From assembly GCA_965221595.1 (NCBI GenBank), contig OZ244900.1, positions 992,001 to 1,056,000 on the forward strand: a DNA stretch of 64,000 bases, read 5' to 3'. A program made the position numbers and the translations under genes. Positions within the stretch are counted from its first letter, which is position 1, and each line of letters starts with the position of its first letter. This document shows, piece after piece, positions 1-9,349 of the stretch. A model generated the notes under the pieces. The model did not search any database. It saw only the letters and a program-made list of their open reading frames with translations, and was not told the DNA's origin. The DNA comes from JAAXGX01 sp965221595 (GTDB lineage Bacteria > Acidobacteriota > Vicinamibacteria > Vicinamibacterales > UBA8438).

Positions 1-2028
1 TGGGTCTTCTACGACGACGAGAACGTCTACGTGGGGATGCGGTGCTGGGACTCCGCGCCCGAGGATCAGTGGATCGCCAACGAGATGCAGCGCGACTCGT
101 TTCAGCTCATCCAGAACGATCGCGTCGCCGTCGCCTTCGACACGTTCTACGACCGGCGCAACGGCATGGCGTTCATGGTGAATCCCATCGGCGGCTTTTT
201 CGACTTCGAGATCAGCGACGAGGGCAACCCCAACACCGACTGGAACACGGTCTGGGACGTGCGCACGGGCCGCTTCGAGGGTGGCTGGTCGGCCGAGATG
301 CAGATCCCCTTCAAGTCGCTGCGCTTCCAGCAGGGGCGCTCGCAACTGTGGGGCATTCAGTTCGAGCGCCAGGTGCGGCGCAAGAACGAGACCTCGCACC
401 TGACGCCGGTCCCCATCGCGGTGGGTCCCGGCATCTTCCGGCTCTCGGCCGCCGCCACGCTGGCCGGGCTGGAGGTGGCCTCGGAGAACCGGCGGCTGGA
501 GGTCAAGCCCTACGCCATCGGCTCGTCGGCGACGGACCTGACGGCCAGCCCGCCCTTTACGAACCGCGGCGACGGCGATGCGGGCATCGATGCCAAGTGG
601 GGCGTGACACAGAACCTGACGGCCGACTTCACCTACAACACGGACTTCGCGCAGGTGGAGGTGGACGAGCAGCAGGTGAACCTGACGCGCTTCAGCCTGT
701 TCTTCCCCGAGAAGCGCGAGTTCTTCCTGGAGGCGCGCGGCATCTTCGACTTCGGGGCCGGCCCGAACCTGATCGGCACGGGAGGCGGCGGCAACAACGG
801 CGGACGCCTGCAGGGTCCGCCCGGCACGCGCGCGGGCAACGAGGCGCCGTTGGTGTTCTTCAGCCGGCGCATCGGCCTGCAGGAGGGGCGCACGGTGCCC
901 ATCGTCGGCGGCGGCCGGCTGACGGGCAAGGTGGGCCGCCTCAGCATCGGCGCGCTCAACATGCAGACCGCCGACGCGCCCGACGCGGACGCACTGGCGA
1001 CGAACTTCACGGTGGTGCGCGTGAAGCAGGACATCCTGCGCCGCAGCCGCATCGGCGCCATCTTCACCCGTCGCTCGGTGTCACTGGACCGCAACGGCGA
1101 GAACGACGTCTACGGCGCCGACGCCTCGTTCGCGTTCCATGACAACGTGACGTTCAACGGCTACTACGCCCGCACCCGCACCTACGGCCGCGAGGGCAAC
1201 GACGCGAGTTACCAGGGACAGTTCACGTACGACGCGGATCTGTTCGGCCTGCAGGCGGAACACCTGCTCGTCGGCGAGAACTTCAACCCGGAGGTGGGCT
1301 TCCTGCGGCGCCAGGACTTCCGGCGCTCGTTCGTGGCGGCCCACTACCGGCCCCGCCCGCGCGGCATCGAGGCCATCCGCCAGTTCACGTTCGGCGGCAG
1401 CGTCGACTACATCGAGAACGGCGCGCGCGACCTCGAGACCCGCGGCATCGGGGGGAAGTTCATCACGGAATTCGAGAACAGCGACCGGCTGACCGTCGAC
1501 CTGCTGCGCAGCTACGAGCTGCTCGTCGAGCCGTTCGAGATTGCCAGCAACGTGGCGATTCCCATTGGCGCGTACGACTTCCAGGACGTCTTCCTGTCGT
1601 ACTTCATGGGCCAGCAGCGGCAGGTCTCCGGCACCGCGTTCGTGCAGCAGGGGACGTTCTTCGGCGGCGACCTGACGGGGTTCGGCTACCGCCAGGGGCG
1701 CATCGGGTTGACGCCGCGGATGTCGATCGAGCCGACGGTGCAGATCAACCGCATCAACCTGCCGGAGGGGCGGTTCACGGCAACGGTCGCGACTACCCGC
1801 GCCACGTATACGTTCACGGCGCGGATGTTCCTGTCGGCGCTCGTGCAGTACAACTCCGCCGTCGAGCAGATGGGGACCAACGTCCGCTTCCGGTGGGAGT
1901 ACAGCCCGGGCAGCGAGCTGTTCGTGGTCTACAACGACCAGCGCGACACGACCCTGCGCCCCGGCCGGCTGCCGCTGCTGGAGAACCGCGCGTTCATCGT
2001 CAAGTTCACGCGGCTGCTTCGGTTCTGA
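1..2028 (+). CDS. DUF5916-family outer-membrane protein, 5' end cut off by the window
   Basis: The reading frame is open from base 1, so the start lies upstream; the first ATG seen (base 31) is internal. The N-terminal part (WVFYDDENVYVGMRCWD, then a conserved F-x-V-N-P-x-G block) is a carbohydrate-binding family 9-like sandwich. The remainder, with alternating amphipathic strands and the FFPEKREFFLE motif near residue 235, matches the DUF5916 beta-barrel region of secreted or outer-membrane proteins common in Acidobacteriota and Bacteroidota. The protein ends in aromatic F at RLLRF, as outer-membrane barrels often do. The substrate is unknown. The family assignment is firm, the outer-membrane location is inferred. 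The next gene lies on the opposite strand, so this gene ends its transcription unit. Confidence 0.85.
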   Translation, partial: WVFYDDENVYVGMRCWDSAPEDQWIANEMQRDSFQLIQNDRVAVAFDTFYDRRNGMAFMVNPIGGFFDFEISDEGNPNTDWNTVWDVRTGRFEGGWSAEMQIPFKSLRFQQGRSQLWGIQFERQVRRKNETSHLTPVPIAVGPGIFRLSAAATLAGLEVASENRRLEVKPYAIGSSATDLTASPPFTNRGDGDAGIDAKWGVTQNLTADFTYNTDFAQVEVDEQQVNLTRFSLFFPEKREFFLEARGIFDFGAGPNLIGTGGGGNNGGRLQGPPGTRAGNEAPLVFFSRRIGLQEGRTVPIVGGGRLTGKVGRLSIGALNMQTADAPDADALATNFTVVRVKQDILRRSRIGAIFTRRSVSLDRNGENDVYGADASFAFHDNVTFNGYYARTRTYGREGNDASYQGQFTYDADLFGLQAEHLLVGENFNPEVGFLRRQDFRRSFVAAHYRPRPRGIEAIRQFTFGGSVDYIENGARDLETRGIGGKFITEFENSDRLTVDLLRSYELLVEPFEIASNVAIPIGAYDFQDVFLSYFMGQQRQVSGTAFVQQGTFFGGDLTGFGYRQGRIGLTPRMSIEPTVQINRINLPEGRFTATVATTRATYTFTARMFLSALVQYNSAVEQMGTNVRFRWEYSPGSELFVVYNDQRDTTLRPGRLPLLENRAFIVKFTRLLRF

Positions 2029-2056
2029 CGGGCTGCATTCAGACGGGGCTACGCCC

Positions 2057-2713
2057 TCAATCCCCGGCGGGCCCGAGCTCGGCGGCCGTCAGCCGGCCGT
2101 TGCCGTCGGCGTCGAGCGCGCGCAGCGACCGCGGCGCTGACACGATCTCCGTCGCGGAGACCGTACCGTCCCCGTCGGCGTCGAGCGCGGTCATGAGCCG
2201 CGCGGGGGGCGGGGCTGCCTCCGCCTCCCGGTCGGGAGGACCGTCAGCCTCCGCGGTCATCAGCGCCAGAATCTCAGCCTCGGTGGCGCTCTCGTTCCCG
2301 TCGGCATCGGCGCGGGTCACGAGGCTGCGAAACGACGACGGCAGCTCGCCACCGTGGAGGGCTCCGTTGCCGTCGCCGTCGAACGCCATGAACGCCGCGG
2401 TCGCCTCGGCCGGGGTCCGCCCCGGACCGCCGATTGGACCGCCTCCGGGTTGCAGCTCGTCGACGGCGAGGCGGCCGTCGCCGTCGCCGTCGAGCGCCGC
2501 GAGCGATGCCGGGGCCGCGTCGATCTCGCCGGCCGAGAGCTCGCCGTCGTCGTCCGCATCGAGGGCTCCGAAGGCAGGGAGCAGGCGCAACCGGTCGTCA
2601 ACCCGGGACACGTCGTCCGACGCCGGCTCCTCGACTACGCAGCCCGCCGTCGCGGCCAGGCCCGCGGCGGCCAACAGGGCCGCCCGGGTGAATGCCAGCG
2701 CTCGCAAACCCAT
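2057..2713 (-). CDS. EF-hand repeat lipoprotein
   Basis: The 218-residue product starts with a hydrophobic signal peptide ending in a lipobox-like TAGC (Cys about residue 22), so it is probably a lipid-anchored periplasmic or surface protein. The mature part has six EF-hand-like loops of the D-x-D-x-D-G-x-[ILV]-x-x-x-E type (DADDDGELSAGE, DGDGDGRLAVDE, DGDGNGALHGGE, DADGNESATEAE, DADGDGTVSATE, DADGNGRLTAAE). It probably binds calcium. The fourth loop lacks the usual glycine at position 6 and may be weak. It lies 35 bases downstream of the intradiol dioxygenase on the same strand and may be co-transcribed with it. The partner protein is unknown. Confidence 0.82.
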   Translation of the reverse strand: MGLRALAFTRAALLAAAGLAATAGCVVEEPASDDVSRVDDRLRLLPAFGALDADDDGELSAGEIDAAPASLAALDGDGDGRLAVDELQPGGGPIGGPGRTPAEATAAFMAFDGDGNGALHGGELPSSFRSLVTRADADGNESATEAEILALMTAEADGPPDREAEAAPPPARLMTALDADGDGTVSATEIVSAPRSLRALDADGNGRLTAAELGPAGD

Positions 2714-2748
2714 CGTCGACTCCCGTCGAGGTCGGCACGCGGCGGCGA

Positions 2749-3537
2749 TCAGCCGCGGTCGCGCCCGGTTTCGGGCCTGCCGAGGCCCCAGCCCAGTGTC
2801 CCGTCGTCGAGCTCCTCGACCGTCCGCCCGAGCACGATGTCGAAGTGGGCGGTCAGCTCGCCGATCTTCGACCCCGGCAGCGGATTGAAGTCGACGAGGA
2901 TTGTCTCCTTGGCCAGCGGATCGAGAATCCGCAACGTGAGCCGGTCGCGCGCATTGTCCGGGTGGCCGTTGACGAGCATCTGCGACGTGAAGATCCGCGC
3001 GCCGTTGCGGCTGACCGCGAAGTGGATGTGGGGTGTGCGGAAGACCTCGCCGATGATGTACGGGACGGGCTTGATGGTACGGAAGTAGTACTCGCCACGC
3101 GCGTTGGTGAGGCAGCGCCCGTAGCCCTGGAAGTTCGAGTCGGGCGCTTCCTCCGGGTTGAGCCCGTCGGCGTGCCGGTACGACTTGTTGGCGTCGCACT
3201 GCCAGATCTCGACGAACGCGTTGCGCAGCGGTGTCCCGGCGCGCGTGGTGACGGTGCCGTAGAGATGCGTGACCTCGCCCACCGCCGGCGTGATTGCGTC
3301 GTTGACGATCAGCAGGTCGTTGTCGGTGTCCAGAGGCATCGTGTCCGGATAGAAGGGGCCCTCGAGCGCGCGGCCGCTCGGCGTCACGAACAGCTCGTCG
3401 GCGAGCACGCCGGGCGTCCAGAGGGCGGCGGCGCCGAGGGTGCCGGCCCGCAACGTGCGCTCCAGGAAGAGGCGCCGGGGCAGGCGGCGTGCGAGCCGCG
3501 AGTCGCCTCGCAGGACAGGACGAATCGGCTGGGTCAT
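2749..3537 (-). CDS. Tat-exported intradiol ring-cleavage dioxygenase
   Basis: Non-haem Fe(III) dioxygenase that would open catechol-type rings between the hydroxyls. The family ligands are visible: Tyr in KSYRH, Tyr in KPVPY, and two His in TPHIHF. The N-terminus has a twin-arginine stretch (RRLPRRLFLERTLRAG) and a hydrophobic segment ending in GVLA, so it is probably exported folded through Tat, unlike the cytoplasmic catechol and protocatechuate dioxygenases. ATG at 3537 is chosen because GGAGGAG lies six bases upstream; in-frame starts at 3543 and 3552 would overlap that site. The EF-hand lipoprotein follows. The true substrate cannot be read from sequence. Confidence 0.88.
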   Translation of the reverse strand: MTQPIRPVLRGDSRLARRLPRRLFLERTLRAGTLGAAALWTPGVLADELFVTPSGRALEGPFYPDTMPLDTDNDLLIVNDAITPAVGEVTHLYGTVTTRAGTPLRNAFVEIWQCDANKSYRHADGLNPEEAPDSNFQGYGRCLTNARGEYYFRTIKPVPYIIGEVFRTPHIHFAVSRNGARIFTSQMLVNGHPDNARDRLTLRILDPLAKETILVDFNPLPGSKIGELTAHFDIVLGRTVEELDDGTLGWGLGRPETGRDRG

Positions 3538-3707
3538 GGCCATCTCCTCCACGCGAATGCCGCTCCACGAAGCTCGGAGGGAAACATTATCCCAGATTCC
3601 ATTCCGGATTCCGTGCTGCTTGACTCGGGGCCCCGCTCCCTACCAGAATTCATCTGCTCGAAACCGATCGTCGCCGTCGCATCTCGACGGCGAGAAAGGC
3701 CAATGTC

Positions 3708-5123
3708 GTGGCAAGAAGAGTGATCGTCCCCGGGCCCGCGCAGGTATTGTTCGTCGCCGCTGTGGTCGCAGCAGCCGGTTTTTCCGCCTCGTCGGCGAAC
3801 GCGGCCGAGGCGGCCGCGGAGGTGACGTTCACGAAGGACGTCGCGCCCATCCTGCAGCGCTCCTGCCAGAACTGCCATCGACCGGACGCGGTGGCGCCGA
3901 TGTCGCTCCTCACGTATGAGGAGACGCGTCCCTGGGCGCGGGCGATCAAGGACCGGACCACCCTGCGCGAGATGCCGCCGTGGTTCATCGACAAGACCAT
4001 CGGCATCCAGCACTACAAGGACGACATCTCCCTGAGTGACGCGGAGATCGCCACGCTGGCGGCCTGGGCCGACAACGGCGCCCCGCGCGGCAATCCGGCC
4101 GATCTGCCCCCGCCGCTCGTATTTCCGGAAGAAGGCGTGTGGACCATCGGCGAGCCCGACCTCGTCGTGTCCACGCCGGTCATGACGGTGCCCGCGGTGG
4201 CCGCCGACTATCACGACGAGTACGGCCCCGTGCCCACCGGCCTCACCACCGATCGCTACATCAAGGCGGTCGAGGTGCAGGAGGTGCGGCTACTGGAGGA
4301 CTCGACCCAGGCGCGGCTCAGGCGCAAGGCGAACGAGGGCAGCGGCTACGGCCGCTTTACCATCCATCACATGGGTATCCACACGGGCGACGAGTACTAC
4401 GCGTCGGAAGAGGGGCGCTCGCAGTTCCGGCTGACGCACGAGATCGGCCAGAATGCCACGACCTACCCGGAGAACGTCGGCGTTGTTCTGCCGGCCGACT
4501 CGGAGCTCAGGTTCACCGTGCACCTCTACGCGTCGGGCGAGGTCGTGCCGGTGCGGGCGGACGTCGGGTTCGTGTTCCACCCCGAAGGCTACGAGCCGAA
4601 GTACGGCAGTTGGGAGTTCGGCGCCATCGGGGGCATCGGCGACGCGCTCGACATTCCGGCAGACCAGGACAGTGTGCGCCTGGACGGCTACTACATCATG
4701 CCGCAGCCCGGCCTTCTCAACACGTTCGAGCCGCACATGCACGCGAGCGGACGGCGGATGTGCCTCGAAGCAATCTATCCGCCCGCCGCGGACGTCCACA
4801 ACTACCGGCTGAGCCCGCGGCGCGAGGTGCTGAGCTGCGCCGGCTACGATCACAACTGGGCGAAGGTCTACGTCTACCAGGACGACTACGCCCCGCTGCT
4901 GCCCAAGGGGGCGGTGCTGCATCTGACGGGCTGGTACGACAATTCGGCGAAGAACCGCAACGTCGTCGACCCGCGCAACTGGAAGGGACACGGCGAGCGG
5001 TCCATCGACGACATGTTCGTGCTGCTGGCCAAGTTCACCTTCCTCAGCGACGAGCAGTTCGCCGAGATTGCGTCCGACCGGGAGTCCGGGCGCGAGGGCC
5101 GGCGCACCGACAACCAGGACTGA
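3708..5123 (+). CDS. secreted haem c protein with copper monooxygenase-like domain
   Basis: The N-terminus is a signal peptide, followed near residue 45 by a mono-haem site (CQNCH) in a short cytochrome c domain with Met-rich context (MPPW). The C-terminal two thirds has His clusters (FTIHHMGIHTGDE, EPHMHASGRRM, YDHNW) resembling the copper type II, ascorbate-dependent monooxygenase fold. This architecture is frequent in Acidobacteriota and Planctomycetes as an unassigned secreted redox protein. GTG at 3708 is preferred, with GAGAAAGG about eight bases upstream. The reaction is unknown. The next gene starts 34 bases downstream and may be in the same operon. Confidence 0.8.
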   Translation: MARRVIVPGPAQVLFVAAVVAAAGFSASSANAAEAAAEVTFTKDVAPILQRSCQNCHRPDAVAPMSLLTYEETRPWARAIKDRTTLREMPPWFIDKTIGIQHYKDDISLSDAEIATLAAWADNGAPRGNPADLPPPLVFPEEGVWTIGEPDLVVSTPVMTVPAVAADYHDEYGPVPTGLTTDRYIKAVEVQEVRLLEDSTQARLRRKANEGSGYGRFTIHHMGIHTGDEYYASEEGRSQFRLTHEIGQNATTYPENVGVVLPADSELRFTVHLYASGEVVPVRADVGFVFHPEGYEPKYGSWEFGAIGGIGDALDIPADQDSVRLDGYYIMPQPGLLNTFEPHMHASGRRMCLEAIYPPAADVHNYRLSPRREVLSCAGYDHNWAKVYVYQDDYAPLLPKGAVLHLTGWYDNSAKNRNVVDPRNWKGHGERSIDDMFVLLAKFTFLSDEQFAEIASDRESGREGRRTDNQD

Positions 5124-5157
5124 CGCTGCGCACGCCCAGCAGAACCCTCGCAGGCTG

Positions 5158-6042
5158 ATGCACACGAGTTCAGGATGCTGCACGGCGGCCGCCGCCGCGG
5201 TCGCCGCCCTGCTGTCGGTCGCCTTCCCCTCAGACGCGCCGGCCCAGTGGGCCCACGACCGCGGGCAGAACGTCGTGCCAGCCTTCGAGGGCTGGGAGGC
5301 CAACCCCGACGGCACGTTCAACCTGGTGTTCGGATTCTTCAACCGCAACTGCCAGGAAGTCGTGCACGTGCCGATCGGGCCCGACAACAACATCGAGCCG
5401 GGTGGGCCCGACCGGGGCCAGCCCACGCGCTTCGTTCCGCGCCGGTCCGAGTTCGTCTTCAAGGTGCCCGTGCCGGCGGACTTCGGCGCGCGGGAGCTCG
5501 TGTGGACGCTGACCGTGCGCGGCCGGACGGAGCAGGCGTACGCCTCGTTGAGGCCCGAGTACGTCCTCGACCGGCAGATCACGATGATGAACGAGGCCAG
5601 CTACGGCCAGCGGTTCGGCGAGAGCGACAACCAGTACCCGGTGGTCGAGATCGAGGGCCCGGCCGAGCGGACCGTGGCGGTGGGCGAGCCGCTCGCGCTG
5701 ACGGCGTGGGTGAGCGACGACGGCCTGCCGGAACCGCGTCCGGACCGGACCCATCTCGCCACGCTCATGGCGGGCTGGCTCGTCTATCGCGGGAACGATG
5801 CGCACGTGACCTTCGATCCGCCGCAGTTCAACCCCGACCTGCGGCGTCGCGCGGGTGCGAGCCCGCTCTGCCAGGGCATCGAGCCCGTGCCGGCCTGGGC
5901 CGCGTCCCTGCTCGGCCCGGACGGCGAGCTGAGCACGACGGCGACCTTCAGCGAGCCGGGCACCTACGTCCTGCGGGCCCTGGCCCACGACATCGCGCTG
6001 AAGGCAGCCCGCGAGGTCACGGTCACCGTCACGGGTCCCTAG
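5158..6042 (+). CDS. secreted protein of unknown function
   Basis: A 294-residue product with a clear N-terminal signal peptide (Ala-rich core, cleavage likely after PAQ). The mature protein has no motif I can name. It contains a conserved-looking GFFNRNCQE stretch and, at the C-terminus, a short beta-sandwich-like segment (EPGTYVLRALAHD), which suggests an Ig-like extracellular fold. ATG at 5158 places the signal sequence at the very N-terminus; the reading frame is open upstream but would add an unlikely extension over the end of the preceding gene. Probably co-transcribed with the haem c protein. It converges on and slightly overlaps the end of the GntP permease. Confidence 0.7.
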   Translation: MHTSSGCCTAAAAAVAALLSVAFPSDAPAQWAHDRGQNVVPAFEGWEANPDGTFNLVFGFFNRNCQEVVHVPIGPDNNIEPGGPDRGQPTRFVPRRSEFVFKVPVPADFGARELVWTLTVRGRTEQAYASLRPEYVLDRQITMMNEASYGQRFGESDNQYPVVEIEGPAERTVAVGEPLALTAWVSDDGLPEPRPDRTHLATLMAGWLVYRGNDAHVTFDPPQFNPDLRRRAGASPLCQGIEPVPAWAASLLGPDGELSTTATFSEPGTYVLRALAHDIALKAAREVTVTVTGP

Positions 6043-7385
6043 ATCAACCCGACGGCCCACAGCGTGTAGACGGCCGTCATCGCGGTGACCCCGTTCACCA
6101 GCGTCACGCCGCCATACGACAGCAGCGCGGACTTGAGCGGCATGCGCGATAGCGACGTGCACACCCAGAAGTAGCTCGAGTTCACGTACTTGATGATCAT
6201 CGAGCCGGCCGCGCCCGCCAGCATGGTGGCTTCGGGGCTCAGGCCCAGCGTGTCCATCATCGGCGCCGCGACCGACGCCGCGGTGATGACGCCGACTGTC
6301 GTCGAGCCGGTGATCATGTTGCCGGCGACCCCCAGCACGAACGGCAGGAAGATGGCAGGCAGCCCTGTTGCGGCCACCGCGTCGGCGATGGCGTCGACGG
6401 CCGGGGTCGCGCGCAGGATCTGGCTGAGCGCGCCGCCGAGCCCGGTCACCATGATGATCATCGCCGATGCCCGCAGCGCGTCCTCGATCCAGGTGCTCGT
6501 CCGCGCCGCGGCCTGATCCGCCCGCGTGTTGCCGTACGCCAGCAGGATGCCGATGCCGAGCGCTACGACCGGCCAGCCCAGGTAGAGCATCGCGCGGTTG
6601 ACGACGTGCCCGGCCGGCAGGGCGAAGGCGGCAACGCTCTGGCCGGCGATGAGGCCGAGGGGGATGAGAATCGGCGCGTACGCCCGCCAGGTGGCCGGCA
6701 GTTCCGCCTCGCGCCCCTGCTCGCTGAACGAGCGGCCGACGAACTCGCGGGACGGTGGCGACTCGATGTACGGCCCCACGGCGCGCGCGTAGACCCACCC
6801 GGCCAGCGACGCAATCAGGGTGACGATGCCGCCGTAGAGGATGATGCGGCCGATGTCGGCCCCGACCAGCGCGACGGCGGCCAGCGGCCCGGGCGTCGGC
6901 GGCACCATGGCGTGAGTGAGCTGCATGGCGCCGACCAGCCCGGTCGCCATGACGCTCATGTTCAGGCCGCTCGACAGCGCCGCGGAGTGTACGAGCGGGT
7001 TCAGGATGAGGTAGCCGACGTCCGAGAAGATGGCCAGGCCGATGACGAAGCCGCTCAGTGTCAGCGCCAGCGGCATGCGCGTCTCGCCCACCCAGCGGAT
7101 CATCGAGATCGTGATGCGCTCGATGCCGCCGGTGTGCTTCAGCGCCTCGGCCAGCACCGAGCCGAGGACGATGACGACCGCGATGCCCTGGATCGTGCGC
7201 CCGAAGCCCTGCTCGAACGCGTCGATGAACGCCTGCCGGTCGATGCCGGGGATGAGCGCGAAGAGCACGATCGGCACCAGCAGGGCGAGGAAGACGTGCC
7301 ACCTCGAGCGGGTGATCAGCAGGAACAGGAGCGCGACTACGGCTACCAGGCCGGCCAGGGCGACGAGTGCGCTGTCGGTGATCAT
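6039..7385 (-). CDS. GntP-family gluconate/organic-acid:H+ symporter
   Basis: A 448-residue, highly hydrophobic protein with about 12 predicted membrane segments and GntP-family features: the glycine/proline-rich THAMVPPTPGP loop near residue 165 and a C-terminal GSTTVGVITAASV stretch. Family members import gluconate, D-glycerate or related hydroxy acids by proton symport across the inner membrane; the substrate here is not known. ATG at 7385 has a strong GGAAGGAG site (7391-7398) in front. Its 3' end overlaps the stop codon of the convergent gene by four bases. Confidence 0.9.
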   Translation of the reverse strand: MITDSALVALAGLVAVVALLFLLITRSRWHVFLALLVPIVLFALIPGIDRQAFIDAFEQGFGRTIQGIAVVIVLGSVLAEALKHTGGIERITISMIRWVGETRMPLALTLSGFVIGLAIFSDVGYLILNPLVHSAALSSGLNMSVMATGLVGAMQLTHAMVPPTPGPLAAVALVGADIGRIILYGGIVTLIASLAGWVYARAVGPYIESPPSREFVGRSFSEQGREAELPATWRAYAPILIPLGLIAGQSVAAFALPAGHVVNRAMLYLGWPVVALGIGILLAYGNTRADQAAARTSTWIEDALRASAMIIMVTGLGGALSQILRATPAVDAIADAVAATGLPAIFLPFVLGVAGNMITGSTTVGVITAASVAAPMMDTLGLSPEATMLAGAAGSMIIKYVNSSYFWVCTSLSRMPLKSALLSYGGVTLVNGVTAMTAVYTLWAVGLI

Positions 7386-7451
7386 GGGCGCTCCTTCCCG
7401 GGGCTGTTGCCGCCGGCGTGCGGGCAGTATACTGGCGGCCACGGAGACCTC

Positions 7452-7682
7452 ATGGCAGGCAAGGTCGGTCGGAACGATCCGTGCCCGTGCGGCAGCGGCC
7501 GCAAGTTCAAGCAGTGTTGCGCCGGCAAGACCGAGCGCTGGTCGCGCACTGCGTCGTATGCCGTGGCCGCCGTGGCCATCGCCCTGGCAGGCTTCATCGT
7601 CTACAGCTTCACCAACAGCGGCGGCTCCGGTTCCCGGCAGGTGTGGGACCCGGCGCACGGCCACTACCACACGGTGCCCTGA
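7452..7682 (+). CDS. small SEC-C motif membrane protein
   Basis: A 76-residue protein. The N-terminus carries a SEC-C zinc-binding motif (GRNDPCPCGSGRKFKQCC), as at the C-terminus of SecA. A single hydrophobic segment (about residues 34-50) follows, then a short tail ending in DPAHGHYHTVP. The SEC-C motif should bind one Zn through CxCx8CC-type ligands. Stand-alone SEC-C/transmembrane proteins are common in Acidobacteriota and have no assigned role. It is divergent from the permease, so bases 7386-7451 hold both promoters. Confidence 0.8.
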   Translation: MAGKVGRNDPCPCGSGRKFKQCCAGKTERWSRTASYAVAAVAIALAGFIVYSFTNSGGSGSRQVWDPAHGHYHTVP

Positions 7683-7765
7683 CCGGCTGGCCGGTCGGCG
7701 CCCGCGTCCCTGATGCAGTACCCGCCCCGCCGGTCCTGGATGGCGCACCCGGCGCCGGGGCGCTG

Positions 7766-9229
7766 GTGAGCGCCGTGCCCGCGGCGCCCGGTGGCGACAC
7801 CGACATCGTCTTCACCGCGGCGCGCGAGCTCGTCCGGCGACTCGTCGAGCGCGAGATCGGCGCCGAGGAGCTCATGCGCGGGTTCCTCGCGCGCATCGAC
7901 GCGGTGAACCCCCAGGTCAACGCCATCGTCACGCTGCTGCCGGAGGCGGCCCTGCAGGGGGCGCGGGCCGCCGACGCGGCGCTGGCCCGCGGCGCGCCGC
8001 TGGGACCGCTCCACGGGTTGCCCATCGCCGTGAAGGACGTGACGCTCACACGCGGCATCCGTACCACCTTTGGGTCGCCGCTCTACCGCGACTTCGTGCC
8101 CGCCGCGGACGCTCTCTACGTCGAGCGCTTACGGGCCGCCGGCGCCATCGTCATCGGCAAGACCAACACCCCGGAGTTCGCGGCCGGCTCGCAGACCTTC
8201 AACCCGGTCTTCGGTGCCACCCGCAACCCCTACGCGACGGACCGCACCTGCGGCGGGAGCAGCGGCGGCGCGGCGGTCGCCGTGGCCTGCGGCATGCTGC
8301 CGTTCGCCGACGGCACCGACGTGGGCGGCTCGCTCCGCAACCCCGCGTCGTGGTGCAACGTGGTCGGTTTCCGCACGTCGCCCGGACGGGTGCCGCTGTG
8401 GCCGCGCGCCGTGCTGTTCGACCCGCTCGATGTCGCCGGCCCCATCGCGCGGCACGCGGCCGACGCGGCGCTGCTGCTCTCGGTGATGGCCGGCCCCGAT
8501 CGCCGGGTGCCGCATGCGAGCGAGACGCCTGGCGCGCGGTTCCGCGCGCCGCTCGAGCGCGACTTCCGGGGCACCCGCGTCGCGTGGAGCCCGACCCTCG
8601 GCGGCTGTCCGATGGAGCCGGTGGTGGGCGACGTGTGTGGCCAGGCCGTCGCCCGCCTCGCGGAACTCGGCTGCGTGGTCGAGGAGGCGGAACCCGACCT
8701 GCGCGACGCCGACGAAATCTTCCGCACCCTGCGCGCGATTGCCTTCGCCCGGACCCACGAGCGGCACCTCCGCCAGCACCGCGAAGCGCTGAAGGACACC
8801 GTCGTCTGGAACACGGAGCAGGGCCTGGCCCTGAGCGCGATGGACGTGGCGCGCGCCGAGATGCGGCAGGCCGCGCTGTTCGACCGTGTGGTGGACTTCT
8901 TCGGGCGCTTCGACTACCTCGTCTGTCCCACGACGCAGGTCGCGCCGTTCCCGGTGGACGTCGACTGGGTGCGCGAGATCGACGGGGTCCGGCTGGAGAC
9001 CTACATCGACTGGATGGCGGCCTGCTACCTGATTACGGTGACCGGCTGCCCGGCCATCTCGGTCCCGGCCGGCTTCACCCCCGACGGCCTCCCCGTGGGC
9101 ATCCAGATCGTCGCCCCGCCGCGGTGCGACTTCGAGGCGCTGCAGCTCGCCCACGCCTGCGAGGGCTTGACCGACCTCGCCCGGCGTCGCCCACCGCTCG
9201 GACCGGCGCGACCCATGCCGCCCGGCTGA
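7766..9229 (+). CDS. amidase (amidase signature family)
   Basis: Ser-cisSer-Lys hydrolase of 487 residues. The catalytic Lys lies in PIAVKDV, the GGSSGGAA block carries the cis-Ser, and the nucleophile Ser lies in TDVGGSLRNPAS. Family members hydrolyse amides, sometimes as GatA in tRNA amidation, but there is no gatB or gatC here and the C-terminal part resembles stand-alone amidases. The GTG at 7766, preceded by a G-rich stretch, is the best start; the frame upstream is open but translates the end of the neighbouring gene. There is no signal peptide, so it is cytoplasmic. It is the last host gene before the mobile island. Confidence 0.87.
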   Translation: MSAVPAAPGGDTDIVFTAARELVRRLVEREIGAEELMRGFLARIDAVNPQVNAIVTLLPEAALQGARAADAALARGAPLGPLHGLPIAVKDVTLTRGIRTTFGSPLYRDFVPAADALYVERLRAAGAIVIGKTNTPEFAAGSQTFNPVFGATRNPYATDRTCGGSSGGAAVAVACGMLPFADGTDVGGSLRNPASWCNVVGFRTSPGRVPLWPRAVLFDPLDVAGPIARHAADAALLLSVMAGPDRRVPHASETPGARFRAPLERDFRGTRVAWSPTLGGCPMEPVVGDVCGQAVARLAELGCVVEEAEPDLRDADEIFRTLRAIAFARTHERHLRQHREALKDTVVWNTEQGLALSAMDVARAEMRQAALFDRVVDFFGRFDYLVCPTTQVAPFPVDVDWVREIDGVRLETYIDWMAACYLITVTGCPAISVPAGFTPDGLPVGIQIVAPPRCDFEALQLAHACEGLTDLARRRPPLGPARPMPPG

Positions 9230-9349
9230 AGCCACCGGCCGCCGGCCGGGTTACCCGTTGAGGCAGGCGGCCGGCTGGTTGTACGCTAACGATCGGCCCA
9301 GGCCGGGCGTCGACTCGCGAACCTGGATTCGCAGGCGGGAATCACGAGC

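Noticed and set aside
2320..2640. Regular CGTCGCCGTC-type repeats
   Set aside because: They are the coding trace of the repeated Asp-Gly EF-hand loops, not a DNA repeat or CRISPR.
3619..3650. TTGACT as -35 box of the haem c gene
   Set aside because: No acceptable -10 element at 16-18 bases; the spacing to TACCAG or AGAATT is wrong.
9230..9349. Possible tRNA-derived attachment site left of the island
   Set aside because: No cloverleaf can be drawn, and I could not find a matching direct repeat near the integrase at 30064-30239.
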